From: Gammaproteobacteria bacterium
GTDB taxonomy: Bacteria; Pseudomonadota; Gammaproteobacteria; Pseudomonadales; Azotimanducaceae
Assembly: GCA_028821125.1 (NCBI GenBank)
Contig: JAPPHD010000068.1
Coordinates: forward strand, 1 to 47,966
DNA length: 47,966 bases
Direction: 5' to 3'
A program made the translations under genes and the position numbers. Positions 1 to 8,579 of this stretch are shown piece after piece; position 1 is the stretch's first letter, and every line of letters starts with the position of its first letter. The notes under the pieces are model-generated. The model was given only the letters and a program-made list of their open reading frames with translations, searched no databases and was not told where the DNA came from.

Positions 1-72
1 AAATCATGGTGAAATTCGACTCGATCTCGGCCGAGTTGCGGAAGTCGGGTTAGCGCGCGAAGCAGCTTTGAT

Positions 73-801
73 TTGCTTGCGGCTGGGCTGGATGCGGGGA
101 AATTCGATTTTGCTGAACTGGGCGCGTTCGCCTGCTACGGTGTCAGATCGCAGGGCTTGAGTCCGATAGCCCTTCAAGGCCAAGTAGTGATCGTGTCGCT
201 TGAAGCCGGCGCCTCGGACGGGGATCCGGTTGTCGCGCTTTCGGGTAGCAAGGCGTATTTGCGGAGATTGTTCAGTGACCGCAACGATCAATCGCGAGTT
301 GTCCTAGCTTGCGACCGAAGCGGAACAGAGCGGGTACCGCCCACCTTGGTATTGCCCAGGGCGAAGACAAGGCTTCTGCCGGTGATTGGAGTCGTATACG
401 AAGAACTGAGCTTCCCGGGACGGGAGGAGGTCGTCGAAGTAGAGAGCAGTGAGCTTCTTGAACGAGCACTGGTTGCCGCGACAGTCGCAGACGACAGTGC
501 GTTCCCGATCATTCGGGCGGAAGACCTTGTGCTCATGGAGCCTGTTGCGAACTTGGACATGGCTGCTGTAGAGCACTTGGAGGATAGTCTGGTGGTCGCT
601 GAGGTGGGGACGGAGAGTGAAGTCTTTGCCTACCTAAAGCGCCTTGGGGGATACGCGGGACCCGGTATCCGAATATTGGAGAACATTGGCTTGAAGGGGA
701 GCGCATTGTCCGTGGCGATCAGTGACGAAGGCTTATCCACCGATGTTGCGGCGATCCGGAAACTCTTTCGCGTACACGGCACAATCCGGAAGTGCGACTG
801 A
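73..801 (+). CDS. Protein with two tandem LexA/S24-like domains
   Basis: A 242-residue product read from a TTG. The frame is open only back to a TGA at 10-12, so the start is uncertain and an N-terminal DNA-binding part may be lost or frameshifted. Residues about 22-112 resemble a LexA/S24 peptidase fold: RSQGLSPIALQG fits the S-x-x-P-x-x-x-x-G-D region and KAYLRRL the lysine strand. Residues about 140-240 seem to repeat it: DDSAFPIIRAEDLVLM, then EVFAYLKRLG, then a closing LFRVHGTI strand. S24 proteins are repressors or SOS factors that self-cleave with a Ser-Lys dyad. No helix-turn-helix is visible, so a repressor role is inference. It could also be a decayed prophage repressor. Confidence 0.55.
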   Translation: MLAAGLDAGKFDFAELGAFACYGVRSQGLSPIALQGQVVIVSLEAGASDGDPVVALSGSKAYLRRLFSDRNDQSRVVLACDRSGTERVPPTLVLPRAKTRLLPVIGVVYEELSFPGREEVVEVESSELLERALVAATVADDSAFPIIRAEDLVLMEPVANLDMAAVEHLEDSLVVAEVGTESEVFAYLKRLGGYAGPGIRILENIGLKGSALSVAISDEGLSTDVAAIRKLFRVHGTIRKCD

Positions 802-848
802 ATCGGGGCACTCTAATGGAGAAGCGTCCGTTCCTTGGTTCGTGTTGT

Positions 849-873
849 ATCCCACGTGGTTTCAAGGTGGGAT
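849..873. terminator. Possible hairpin terminator after the S24-like gene
   Basis: ATCCCAC (849-855) and GTGGGAT (867-873) form a 7-bp stem with an 11-nt loop, 48 bp after the stop codon of the S24-like gene. A weak T-rich stretch follows. The rest of 802-995 shows no gene that I can support. Confidence 0.3.
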
Positions 874-995
874 TCTCCCGTTGTTTCTGATCGGTCATTG
901 CGGGATTTCCCACATTGAACGGCCAGGCATCGTGTGGCCAGCAGCAATTTTGGGTGTGGATGATTGAGTGAAAGCAGTTCGATCTCCCGAGCCTG

Positions 996-1136
996 TCACT
1001 CGCGGAGGTCGACAAACGCCGGAATGGCTTCCGCCGCTAGCGGGGACTTCGGCTGGCGCGTCACCTCGGCCAGTCGATCAAGCCGCAGGTCGAAGATCGG
1101 ATCAACACGAACCGTTACGGCAGAGGACTTGGCGGT
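996..1136 (-). pseudogene. Relic of a ribbon-helix-helix (CopG/RelB-type) antitoxin
   Basis: The minus strand reads about 46 residues beginning TAKSSAVTVRVDP and ending AFVDLRE before a TGA. This is the N-terminal ribbon-helix-helix of small antitoxins: a beta strand AVTVRV, then a helix pair LDRLAEVTRQPKSPLAAEAI. Family members continue E-W-Q-x-x-E-I; here the codon after the final E is TGA and the next residues are QAREIE, so a Trp codon appears to have become a stop. No start codon is seen immediately upstream, and the region overlaps the 3' end of the LacI-type gene. No toxin gene follows. I read it as a broken antitoxin left from a toxin-antitoxin module. Confidence 0.5.
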
Positions 1137-2197
1137 CCGGTGCTGCCGCGGAGTACGAACTCCGGCTCGACCTCGCGCCGGTACACCGGCGGGCCCCGGG
1201 ACTGCAGAATGTCGACAATGCATTCCGCCGTGACTTCGCCCATCTCCCAGTCGGGGGTGCGCATGGTCGTTAGCGGCGGATTCATCAGCGCGGCCAGTTC
1301 GATGTCGTCGAAGCCGACGATCGAAACGTCCCGGGGAACCCGTATGCCCATGCTCGCCGCCTCGAAGATGGCGCCGATGGCGAGCTGGTCGTTCATGCAC
1401 ACCAGTGCCGTCGGGCGCTCGGGCGCCGACATGATCTTGCGGAAGCAGGCCCGGCCCTTGCCGATTGAGAAATAGGTGTTGGTGATGTGGTCGGGTGAGA
1501 TGGAGACCCCGGCTTCGTCCAGGGCTTCCACCACGCCGGCGTGAGCCTTGCGGACCCTGGCGTCGGGTTCCAGGGTGTGCCGGCGCTCGATCTGCGGCGA
1601 GGCGATCATCATGAGGCCGAAGCGGCGGTGGCCGAGGTCGATGAGGTGGCGCGTCAGGCGCCGGAAGGCGGCATAACCGTCGTAGCCGATGGTGGTATAG
1701 CCTTCGATGGGCTCGGCGGCGCGGGTGACGATGGTCGGCACCTTGAGCGATTCGACCAGGTTCCAGATTTCCCTGCCGTGGGCGCTGCTGTGGTGCAGCA
1801 CCAGGGCATCGACGCCGCGCTCGAGCAGGCGCTTGGCCTGCTCGATCTCGTTGGCCTCGTCAAGCCCGCTGCAGGCGAGCAGCAGCACGTAGCCCGCATC
1901 CATCAGGCGCCGCTGCAGCGATTCGAGTTCGGTGGCGACATTGGCGTGACCGAGGGTAGCGGTGATGGCGCCGATGGTTCGTGTCTGCCGTGTTGCCAGC
2001 GCCTTGGCGGCGCCGGACGGCACCCAGTTGAGTTCCGCGACGGTTTTCAGCACCCGGGCGCGGGTGGCGTCGGAGACCTTGTCGGGGGAGTTCATCGCCC
2101 GGGAAACGCTTGCCGTGGAAACCCCGGCATGGGCGGCGATGTCCGCCAGGGTCACCACGTTGCTCTTGCGCCTGGTTCTGCGCGCGTTCCCGCTCAT
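1115..2197 (-). CDS. LacI/GalR-family transcriptional regulator
   Basis: About 360 residues, the family's usual length. An N-terminal LacI helix-turn-helix and hinge (VVTLADIAAHAGVSTASVSRAMN) is followed by a periplasmic-binding-protein-like sugar-sensing domain with the typical segments ALVCMNDQLAIGAI and DVSIVGFDDIELAALMNPPLTT. The ATG at 2197 is preferred to an in-frame TTG at 2209. It lies downstream of, and codirectional with, the dehydrogenase and TRAP transporter genes (2392-6286), so it is probably their local repressor, released by the transported substrate. A central-CpG palindrome of the kind LacI proteins bind lies at 6337-6346. Ligand unknown; the similarity to GntR-type members hints at a sugar acid. 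Confidence 0.92.
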   Translation of the reverse strand: MSGNARRTRRKSNVVTLADIAAHAGVSTASVSRAMNSPDKVSDATRARVLKTVAELNWVPSGAAKALATRQTRTIGAITATLGHANVATELESLQRRLMDAGYVLLLACSGLDEANEIEQAKRLLERGVDALVLHHSSAHGREIWNLVESLKVPTIVTRAAEPIEGYTTIGYDGYAAFRRLTRHLIDLGHRRFGLMMIASPQIERRHTLEPDARVRKAHAGVVEALDEAGVSISPDHITNTYFSIGKGRACFRKIMSAPERPTALVCMNDQLAIGAIFEAASMGIRVPRDVSIVGFDDIELAALMNPPLTTMRTPDWEMGEVTAECIVDILQSRGPPVYRREVEPEFVLRGSTGPPSPLP

Positions 2198-2391
2198 TGC
2201 GTTACCCAAATGTCGCGGTGCGGAGCCCGAGCTTACGCCAGCGAACGGCGTAATTCATCAGAACGTCCAGACTTCATGCGAGTCGGCAACCCGGCGCCCC
2301 GAGACGAGGACGTGGAAGGAACAGCGCCGCGTGCGAACTCGCTGCCCGGCGCTGGCGGTTGTCGCAAAGAAGACGCGCACGCAACACCGGC

Positions 2392-3681
2392 CTATCGCAT
2401 CAACTCGGGCAACAGCAGCACGACTCCGGGAAACAGCACTATAAGGGCAAGCCTCAGGAGGTCGGCGATGCCGAAGGGCACCAGGCCGGCGAAGATCCGG
2501 CTCAGGGGGATGTCTGTCACCAGGGACTTCACGACGAAGACGTTCATGCCGATGGGCGGCGTGATGAGGCCGATCTCGGCGACGATCAGGACGAATATGC
2601 CGAGCCACACGGGGTCGAAGCCGAGCCCGGTCAGCGCCGGGAAGAAGATGGGCAGGGTGAGCAGCAGCAGCGAACTGCTCTCCAGGATGCAGCCTAGCGC
2701 CACGTAGATGAGTACGGCGGCGGCGAGCGCGGCCATGGCATCGAAGTTCGACTCGACGATCCACGACTCGATCGTGCCGGGCAGCCCGGCCACGGTAACG
2801 AAATTCGCGAACAGCAGTGCGCCGAAGAACACGACGAACAGGTTCGCCGTAGTGCGGATCGTCTGAACGAGAATCTCGCGCAGCGCCGTCCCGTCCAGTG
2901 AGCGGCGCGCAAGGGCGATGGCGATGGCCCCGAATGCGCCGACGCCCGCCGCCTCCATGGCGGTGAACACGCCCGCGTAGATGCCGCCGAGCACCAGCAG
3001 GAACAGGAAGGCCACGGGCCAGACCGGCAGCAGTGCGCGCAGCCGGTCGGGCCAGGCGGTGCGCCCGCTCGGCGGCCCGTAGGCGGGTTTCACCAGGGCG
3101 ATCAGGCGCACCGCCACCAGGTACAGCAGAACGCTCAGAATGCCCGGCAGCACGCCCGCGACCATGAGCTGCGTCAGGGAAACGCCGGTGATCAGGGAAT
3201 AGAACACCATGCCGATGCTCGGAGGGATCAGTACGCCGAGGGTGCCCCCGGCGGCCACGGAAGCGGCGGCGAACCCGGCGTCGTAGCGGCGCTCCCGCAT
3301 GGCGGGCACCGAGATGCTGGTCATGGTCGCCGCACAGGCGTAGCTTGAGCCGGAGACGGCGGCGAACCCGCCGCTTGCGGCGATGGTCGCCATGGCCAGG
3401 CCCCCGGGACGATGGCCGAGAAAGGCATGGGCGGCGGCGTAGAGATCGGCGGCCATGCGAGTGCGGCCGATGACGTTGCCCATGAGCACGAACAGCGGCA
3501 GCACCGAGAAGTTGTAGTTCAGCGCCGCATCGATGCCCACCTGGCCGATCATGATGACGGCGGGGTCGAGGCCGCGCAGCACGATTACGCCGAGCACACC
3601 GACCAGTGCCATGCTGAAGCCGATCGGGACGCCGGCGACCAGCAGCACGAGCAGCAGTACGAGGCCGATTGCGAACAGCAT
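2392..3681 (-). CDS. dctM: TRAP transporter large permease (DctM family)
   Basis: A 429-residue, strongly hydrophobic inner-membrane protein of DctM length, with about a dozen membrane segments. It forms the sodium-driven translocation channel of a tripartite ATP-independent periplasmic transporter. Recognisable DctM features are an N-terminal GVPIGFSMALVGVLG, a glycine/serine-rich SGSSYACAATMTSI stretch, and LIPPSIGMVFYS followed by the C-terminal LITPPIGMNVFVV. The ATG overlaps the stop of the small permease gene (TGATG), indicating translational coupling. It is last of the transporter genes before the LacI-type regulator. Substrate cannot be read from the permease. Confidence 0.94.
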   Translation of the reverse strand: MLFAIGLVLLLVLLVAGVPIGFSMALVGVLGVIVLRGLDPAVIMIGQVGIDAALNYNFSVLPLFVLMGNVIGRTRMAADLYAAAHAFLGHRPGGLAMATIAASGGFAAVSGSSYACAATMTSISVPAMRERRYDAGFAAASVAAGGTLGVLIPPSIGMVFYSLITGVSLTQLMVAGVLPGILSVLLYLVAVRLIALVKPAYGPPSGRTAWPDRLRALLPVWPVAFLFLLVLGGIYAGVFTAMEAAGVGAFGAIAIALARRSLDGTALREILVQTIRTTANLFVVFFGALLFANFVTVAGLPGTIESWIVESNFDAMAALAAAVLIYVALGCILESSSLLLLTLPIFFPALTGLGFDPVWLGIFVLIVAEIGLITPPIGMNVFVVKSLVTDIPLSRIFAGLVPFGIADLLRLALIVLFPGVVLLLPELMR

Positions 3682-4163
3682 CAGGGCCCGCGCTCCGCCG
3701 GCGGCAGGAAGAGCCGCACGGCGGTCAACAAAGCGGCCAGGAGACAGAGCGTACCGCCCAGGTACGCGAACCACGCCAGGGGTATTTCGAGCATCTCGAT
3801 GAACTCGCCCCGATAGGTGTAGTAGCGCCCCTGCCACAGGAACTGCAGGCCGAATGCCGTCAGGCAGACTGCCGCGGCGCCTTCGATGAGCCGCTCCCGA
3901 ACCCGCGCGAGCACCGGCGGCAGCGCCGCTTTCAGCAACTCGACCTGCATGTAACCGCGCATCGACGACAGGAGCGGCAGGCCCAGGAAGACGACGACGA
4001 ACACCAGCGCCTGTACCAGCGCGTGCCCGCTGGTGACCGGCTTGCCGAGCACGTAGCGGCCGAACACGTCGACCACCGTGACCAGCACCATCGCCAGCAG
4101 CGCCGTGCCCGCCACCCAGACGATTGCGTTGGATGCCGTTCTGATGAGGCGTTCGATGCCCAC
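3681..4163 (-). CDS. dctQ: TRAP transporter small permease (DctQ family)
   Basis: About 160 residues with four predicted membrane helices, as in DctQ proteins. Segments include AIVWVAGTALLAMVLVTVVD, then VFGRYVLGKPVTSG with the typical E/Q-x-R-Y region, and C-terminal IPLAWFAYLGGTLCLLAALL. It pairs with the large permease in the membrane. Start is ambiguous: a GTG at 4163, or a TTG at 4169 that would overlap the DctP stop as TTGA. The stop overlaps the dctM start. Confidence 0.85.
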   Translation of the reverse strand: MGIERLIRTASNAIVWVAGTALLAMVLVTVVDVFGRYVLGKPVTSGHALVQALVFVVVFLGLPLLSSMRGYMQVELLKAALPPVLARVRERLIEGAAAVCLTAFGLQFLWQGRYYTYRGEFIEMLEIPLAWFAYLGGTLCLLAALLTAVRLFLPPAERGP

Positions 4164-4165
4164 GG

Positions 4166-5281
4166 TCAATGGGCGCCCAGGCGGCCGAGGCGGGTTGCTT
4201 CGCGCCGCACCGCTTGCCGGAACGAGGCGAGTACGGCGGCCCCGTCGATGCCGTTGGCGTCGGCATGCTCGACCCAGTGCTCGTCGATGAAGGCGGCGGC
4301 CGCCCGGAAACTGCGCTCGAAATCCTCGCTCGGCGTGATGCGGACAATGCCGGCGCGCTTTAGTTCCAGGTCGGCGTCCCTGGTTCTCTCGATGAACACC
4401 CGGGCCGCCCGGCGTGCGAAGGCTTCGCCGGAAATGTCCAGGATTTGCTGCCGGTCCGCGGGATCGATACGCTGCCAACTCGCGTTGTTGGCGACCAGGT
4501 AGAAGCCGCCCCAGCTCAGCCCGGCGCCGTCTGCGACCGGCGTCTCGTATTTGAGGAACGGATACAGGTGCAGGCGCGACGTGCCGGTCGGGCCCATGCT
4601 GACGCCGTCGATGATCCCCCGGGACAGGCCGTCGTGAATTTCGGGAGCGGTGAGCAGCACCGGTATGGCGCCGAGCCGCTCGATCAGCGCTGCGCCGAGT
4701 TCGCTGGGCGCGGCGATCTTGAGGCCGGTGAGGTCGGCCATCTCGCGTACGGGTTTCTCGGTGGTATAGAGCTGCTGCAGGCTGCTCACGTGCAGGGCCA
4801 GCACTGTCGTGCCCTCGAATTCGCCGGCCGGTGCGAGGTGTCGAACGTGGGTGCGCCACAAGGCGACGGATATCGATTCCGGGTCGCTGGTGCCGAGGTA
4901 GGGCGATTCGTTGATCATGGTGAGCCGGAACCGGCCGGGGTTGGAACTCTGGTTACCGCCGGCGAGGTCCACCAGCCCGGACCAGGCCATGTCGAAATTG
5001 CGCCGGTAGCTGCCTAGCGGCGCCGTGCTGAAGCGCACCTGCACCCGTCCTCCGGTCACCTTGGCGACATCCCTGGCCCAGGGTTCGAGAATTTCCGAAT
5101 GGTAAAAGTGAGTGCGCGGGGCGACCTGGTTGATGAGCAACACCTGTTGGTGAAACGTGGCCCGTTCGGCTGCCTGCGCGCGCATCGGGCTGCCGGGGTG
5201 CCGGTCATCGGCTCCGGCGGCCAGGGCGGCGCCCGTGGCGAGATGCAGCAGCGCGGCTACCGTTGCAGCGAATCGGCGCAC
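4166..5281 (-). CDS. dctP: TRAP transporter solute-binding protein (DctP family)
   Basis: 371 residues from a GTG. An N-terminal signal peptide (MRRFAATVAALLHLATGAALAA) sends it to the periplasm, where DctP proteins capture organic acids or related solutes and deliver them to the DctQM permease. Family features include GGRVQVRFSTAPLG near residues 77-90, and MADLTGLKIAAPSELGAALIERLGAIPV near residue 180, which contains the usual G-x-K-[IV]-[RA] strand. It lies 6 bp downstream of the dehydrogenase gene and overlaps or abuts dctQ, so transport and oxidation of the substrate are probably coregulated. A sugar acid is my guess from the LacI-type regulator; not shown. Confidence 0.92.
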   Translation of the reverse strand: MRRFAATVAALLHLATGAALAAGADDRHPGSPMRAQAAERATFHQQVLLINQVAPRTHFYHSEILEPWARDVAKVTGGRVQVRFSTAPLGSYRRNFDMAWSGLVDLAGGNQSSNPGRFRLTMINESPYLGTSDPESISVALWRTHVRHLAPAGEFEGTTVLALHVSSLQQLYTTEKPVREMADLTGLKIAAPSELGAALIERLGAIPVLLTAPEIHDGLSRGIIDGVSMGPTGTSRLHLYPFLKYETPVADGAGLSWGGFYLVANNASWQRIDPADRQQILDISGEAFARRAARVFIERTRDADLELKRAGIVRITPSEDFERSFRAAAAFIDEHWVEHADANGIDGAAVLASFRQAVRREATRLGRLGAH

Positions 5282-5287
5282 CGGGCG

Positions 5288-6286
5288 TTACCAGTCGGAC
5301 TGCGACCAGTCGAACAGGATGCCCATGGTATCGCCCCGCTGCTCCACGGCCAGGGCGTAGGCTTCAGCGCAATCCGCGGGCGGGAATTCGTGGGTAATCA
5401 GTCCGCCGACATCGAACCGCCCGGCCAGAAGGGAATTGAAGAACAGCTCATCGACCTTGCGTTGTGTCCAGCCGTGCCGGTCGTGGCTGTCATGGGTCGC
5501 CTGGATGGTCAGGCCCTTGGTCATGACATCGGAGGTGAGATGCTGCCGGTCGGGAAACCCGGTGTCGCCGAGCAGTATCACCTTGCCGAACCGCGCCGCG
5601 GCAGCCAGGGCACTCGGAAACACCGCCGGGCTGCCGGTGGCTTCCACCACCACGTCGGGACCGGCGCCCCCGTTCATGGCGCCGATTTCGTCGAGTTGCG
5701 CGGCAATGTCGCCGCAGAGCGTATGGGTGGCCCCGCCGCGCTCGGCGTGGCCAAGGCGTCGTGCGGACAGGTCGGAGACGGCGAGCAATCCCACGTTGGC
5801 GCTGCGCGCCCAGCGCACCGCCATCTGGCCGACGGGCCCGGCGCCGATGATCAATACCTGCCGGCCGGGGTCGAACGGCGCTGCGCGGGCGGCGCGGAAG
5901 GCGGTCTTGGCGAGACCGCACCAGCAGGCATCCCTGGCGTCCACGGCGTCCGGAACGGGGGAGAGCAGCGCTTCCGGCATGACCTGGTGCGAGCCGTGCG
6001 CCATGCGCATGTAGATGCGGTCGCCTTCCCCGAAGTCCCGGACCGAGGCGCCGACCGCTTCCACCCGGGCCACCGCCTGAACGCCCGTTTTCAGTTGCGG
6101 GAACCCGAAGATCCGGTCGTAGTGCGTGCCGGGGTCGTACTTCTGATTCAGGATCGCCGTTTCGGTGCCGATGCTCATCAGGCTGTGAATCGTGCGCACC
6201 CGAACCGAGTCGTCTGCCATGTCCGGGAGGCGGAATTCCTGCAGAACCGCGCGGCCGCGCTCCGGAAAGACGATACGGTGGGGCAT
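5288..6286 (-). CDS. Medium-chain dehydrogenase/reductase (zinc-type alcohol dehydrogenase-like)
   Basis: About 332 residues from the ATG at 6286; an upstream in-frame start at 6313 is less likely. A GroES-like N-terminal domain with VEAVGASVRDFGEGDRIY precedes a Rossmann domain with VLIIGAGPVGQMAVRWA. The structural and catalytic zinc ligands of classical ADHs are largely absent, as in the BchC-like and threonine-dehydrogenase-like branches of the superfamily. As first gene of the operon with dctPQM and a LacI regulator, it most likely oxidises the imported compound or its derivative using NAD(P). Substrate unknown. Confidence 0.85.
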   Translation of the reverse strand: MPHRIVFPERGRAVLQEFRLPDMADDSVRVRTIHSLMSIGTETAILNQKYDPGTHYDRIFGFPQLKTGVQAVARVEAVGASVRDFGEGDRIYMRMAHGSHQVMPEALLSPVPDAVDARDACWCGLAKTAFRAARAAPFDPGRQVLIIGAGPVGQMAVRWARSANVGLLAVSDLSARRLGHAERGGATHTLCGDIAAQLDEIGAMNGGAGPDVVVEATGSPAVFPSALAAAARFGKVILLGDTGFPDRQHLTSDVMTKGLTIQATHDSHDRHGWTQRKVDELFFNSLLAGRFDVGGLITHEFPPADCAEAYALAVEQRGDTMGILFDWSQSDW

Positions 6287-6323
6287 GGGTAGCGCTTGGT
6301 CGCTTCCAGGCAAGTGTGCACTT

Positions 6324-6346
6324 ACTATAGCGAAAACAACCGGTTG
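6324..6346 (-). promoter_or_regulatory. Likely promoter and LacI-type operator of the dehydrogenase/TRAP operon
   Basis: CAACCGGTTG at 6337-6346 is a perfect 10-bp palindrome with the central CpG typical of LacI-family operators. It lies just upstream of a minus-strand TATAGT (6329-6324) that could be the -10 hexamer of the operon. A repressor bound here would sit between -10 and -35. No convincing -35 is visible. Confidence 0.45.
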
Positions 6347-6507
6347 GAATCAGCGGCCAAGCCTGTGATCAGTGCTGGCGGGACAACGCTCCGGCCCGGC
6401 GAGCGAAAAGTGGCCGGGCGGGATCCTGGCTGATTCGACAATCTTTTCCGCGAATGGCAGGTATAGGGCAACGTGGCCGTCGTAGCGAACAGCAGGCATA
6501 AGGCGTC

Positions 6508-7380
6508 GTGGCAGTCGTACTGATCACCGGCTGCAGCAGTGGCTTCGGCCTTGAGGCCGCCCTGGCCTTCGCCCGGAACGGGGATACCGTGGTTGCCACG
6601 ATGCGCGACCTTGCGCGGAACGGGCGGCTTGCCGCGGCGGCGGAGAAAGAAGCGCTCGCCCTGGAGATGGCGCCGTTGAACGTGGCGGAGCCGCACACCT
6701 TTGCGGACACCGTTGGCCGGGTGGTCGAGGAGCAGGGCGGGCTCGATGTGCTGGTCAACAACGCGGGCATCAACCGCATCGGCGCGTTCGAGGATACGGC
6801 CGAAGCCACGCTGCGGGAGGTGATGGAGGTCAACCTGTTCGGTCCGCTGCTGCTGGCGCGGGCGGTTCTGCCGGTGATGCGTGAACAGGGCGGCGGCTGG
6901 ATCATCAACGTCAGCTCCCTGTCGGGCATAGCCGGATTGCCTGGCGATGTCTCCTACACCGCCAGCAAGTTCGCGCTGGAAGGCGCCATTGAAGCCCTGC
7001 GCCACGAGGTGGACCGCTGGGGTATCCGGGTGGCGCTCGTGGAGGCGGGGCTGCATGCCACCGGGATCTTCGCGGATGCCCTGTCCGGGCCTCTGCCGAT
7101 CCCGGCGGATTCGCCGTACCGGCCATTGATCGAGCGGCGCATGGCCGGCCTCGGCGCCAGAATCGGGGACGCTTTCCCGCCCCGGAAAGTGGGTGAACTG
7201 CTGGTTCGCATTGCCGAATCGGATGGCGAGCGGCTACGCTGGCCCGCGGATGAGGTGGCGGAACGCGTGATGGCCACGCTGTTCGGGCTGGATGACCCGG
7301 CGCGCGACGAGTTCCTGCGCGGCGTTGCCGGCAGCGACTGGTGGAGCCGCGGCGACCCGGGCCCGGACGCGCCTGGCTGA
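6508..7380 (+). CDS. Short-chain dehydrogenase/reductase (SDR, classical)
   Basis: 290 residues from a GTG. It has the classical SDR pattern: nucleotide-binding TGCSSGFG at residues 7-14, NNAG at 84-87, catalytic serine in VSSLSG near 137-139, and YTASK with Y150 and K154. Length and motif spacing fit an NAD(P)-dependent alcohol dehydrogenase or ketone reductase. It is divergent from the TRAP operon and 13 bp upstream of the DUF819 gene, so the two are probably cotranscribed. Substrate cannot be assigned. Confidence 0.88.
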   Translation: MAVVLITGCSSGFGLEAALAFARNGDTVVATMRDLARNGRLAAAAEKEALALEMAPLNVAEPHTFADTVGRVVEEQGGLDVLVNNAGINRIGAFEDTAEATLREVMEVNLFGPLLLARAVLPVMREQGGGWIINVSSLSGIAGLPGDVSYTASKFALEGAIEALRHEVDRWGIRVALVEAGLHATGIFADALSGPLPIPADSPYRPLIERRMAGLGARIGDAFPPRKVGELLVRIAESDGERLRWPADEVAERVMATLFGLDDPARDEFLRGVAGSDWWSRGDPGPDAPG

Positions 7381-7393
7381 GGCATAGAAAACC

Positions 7394-8524
7394 ATGACGA
7401 TTATTGGTCCGGACGACATCTTCGCCCTCGGCACGGTGTTCCTGGGCCTCGCCTGGTTCGGCTTCTGGGCGGACGGCAACCGCCTGGGCAAGACCACGTC
7501 CGGCGTCCTATGGGTCATCATGGGCGGCGTTGCGCTGTCAAATTTCGGAGTCGTTCCGTTCAAGGCGCCGGTGTACGACTTTATCGGCGGGTACCTGGTT
7601 CCTCTGGCGATTCCGCTCCTGCTCTACAAGGCCGACCTGCGCCGCATCCTCCGGGAGAGCGGGCCCGTAATCATCACCTTCGGCATAGCCTGCGCCGGTA
7701 CGGTGATTGGGGCCATCGCGGGGTTCTACCTCATCGACATGGGCGAGATTGGCGCCAAGGCGGCCGGAACCTATACGGGTGGCTGGACCGGCGGGGCCGT
7801 GAACTTCGTGGCCGTGGCCACCGCCGTGGAAATGACGCCCGATGAAGTCTCGGTAGCGATCAGCGCCAACAGCGTGGTCAGCATCATGGCCCTGATCTCG
7901 CTCATCACGCTGCCCTCCATCGTGCTGGTTCGCCGCCTGATACCGTCACGAATCATGGGTGAGTCGGAACGGGCAGCGGCCATTGCGGCCGAAGACGAAC
8001 CGGACAGGCTGCACACCAGCCACGTCGCGGGGGCGCTGGCGCTGAGTTTCGTCATCTGCGCCATTGCATACGCGTTCGCCGACTGGGTGGGGCTATCGAA
8101 CTACGCCATCCTGTTCGTCACCGTCCTGGCCCTGGTTGCCGCCAACGCCTTCCCGCGTGCACTTACGCGCCTGAAGGGCGACTTCGCGCTCGGCATGATC
8201 ATCATGTACCTGTTCTTCGCGGCCGTCGGTTGCGGCACGGATGCACTGGCGTTCGTCGATTCCGCCCTGAACCTTTTCTTCTACTCCGTGGTTATCCTGG
8301 CGGTGCACCTGGTCGTCGTGCTCACCGCCGCCAGGTTCCTGAAAATCGACCTGGCCGAGGCCATCGTAGCGGCGGGCGCGGCCCTGGTCGGCCCCGCACC
8401 TGCAGCCGCCATCGCCGCCGCCCGCGGCTGGAAGACACTCGTTACCCCCGGAATCATGTGCGGGATACTGGGCTATGCCATCGGCACCTTTATCGGCGTC
8501 GCAGTAGCAAAGATGTTGATGTAG
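7394..8524 (+). CDS. DUF819-family integral membrane protein
   Basis: 376 residues, with about ten predicted membrane segments. Family-typical features are the central GTYTGGWTGGAVNFVAVA, a glycine-rich pore-like segment, and a C-terminal GAALVGPAPAAAIAAARGWK. The family's function is not firmly established; its architecture resembles a secondary transporter made of two inverted halves, and the AYAFADW/LIPSRIM loop separates the two halves here. It follows the SDR gene closely, so it may carry the SDR's substrate or product. That is inference. Confidence 0.85.
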   Translation: MTIIGPDDIFALGTVFLGLAWFGFWADGNRLGKTTSGVLWVIMGGVALSNFGVVPFKAPVYDFIGGYLVPLAIPLLLYKADLRRILRESGPVIITFGIACAGTVIGAIAGFYLIDMGEIGAKAAGTYTGGWTGGAVNFVAVATAVEMTPDEVSVAISANSVVSIMALISLITLPSIVLVRRLIPSRIMGESERAAAIAAEDEPDRLHTSHVAGALALSFVICAIAYAFADWVGLSNYAILFVTVLALVAANAFPRALTRLKGDFALGMIIMYLFFAAVGCGTDALAFVDSALNLFFYSVVILAVHLVVVLTAARFLKIDLAEAIVAAGAALVGPAPAAAIAAARGWKTLVTPGIMCGILGYAIGTFIGVAVAKMLM

Positions 8525-8579
8525 TGAAGCGTCCGACAATACCACGCCGGCGTTGTTGAACAGGTAGGAGACCTTCCAG

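Noticed and set aside
3681-4859. A 392-codon frame joined to dctQ
   Set aside because: Only the C-terminal 160 residues look like DctQ; the upstream part is an out-of-frame reading of dctP.
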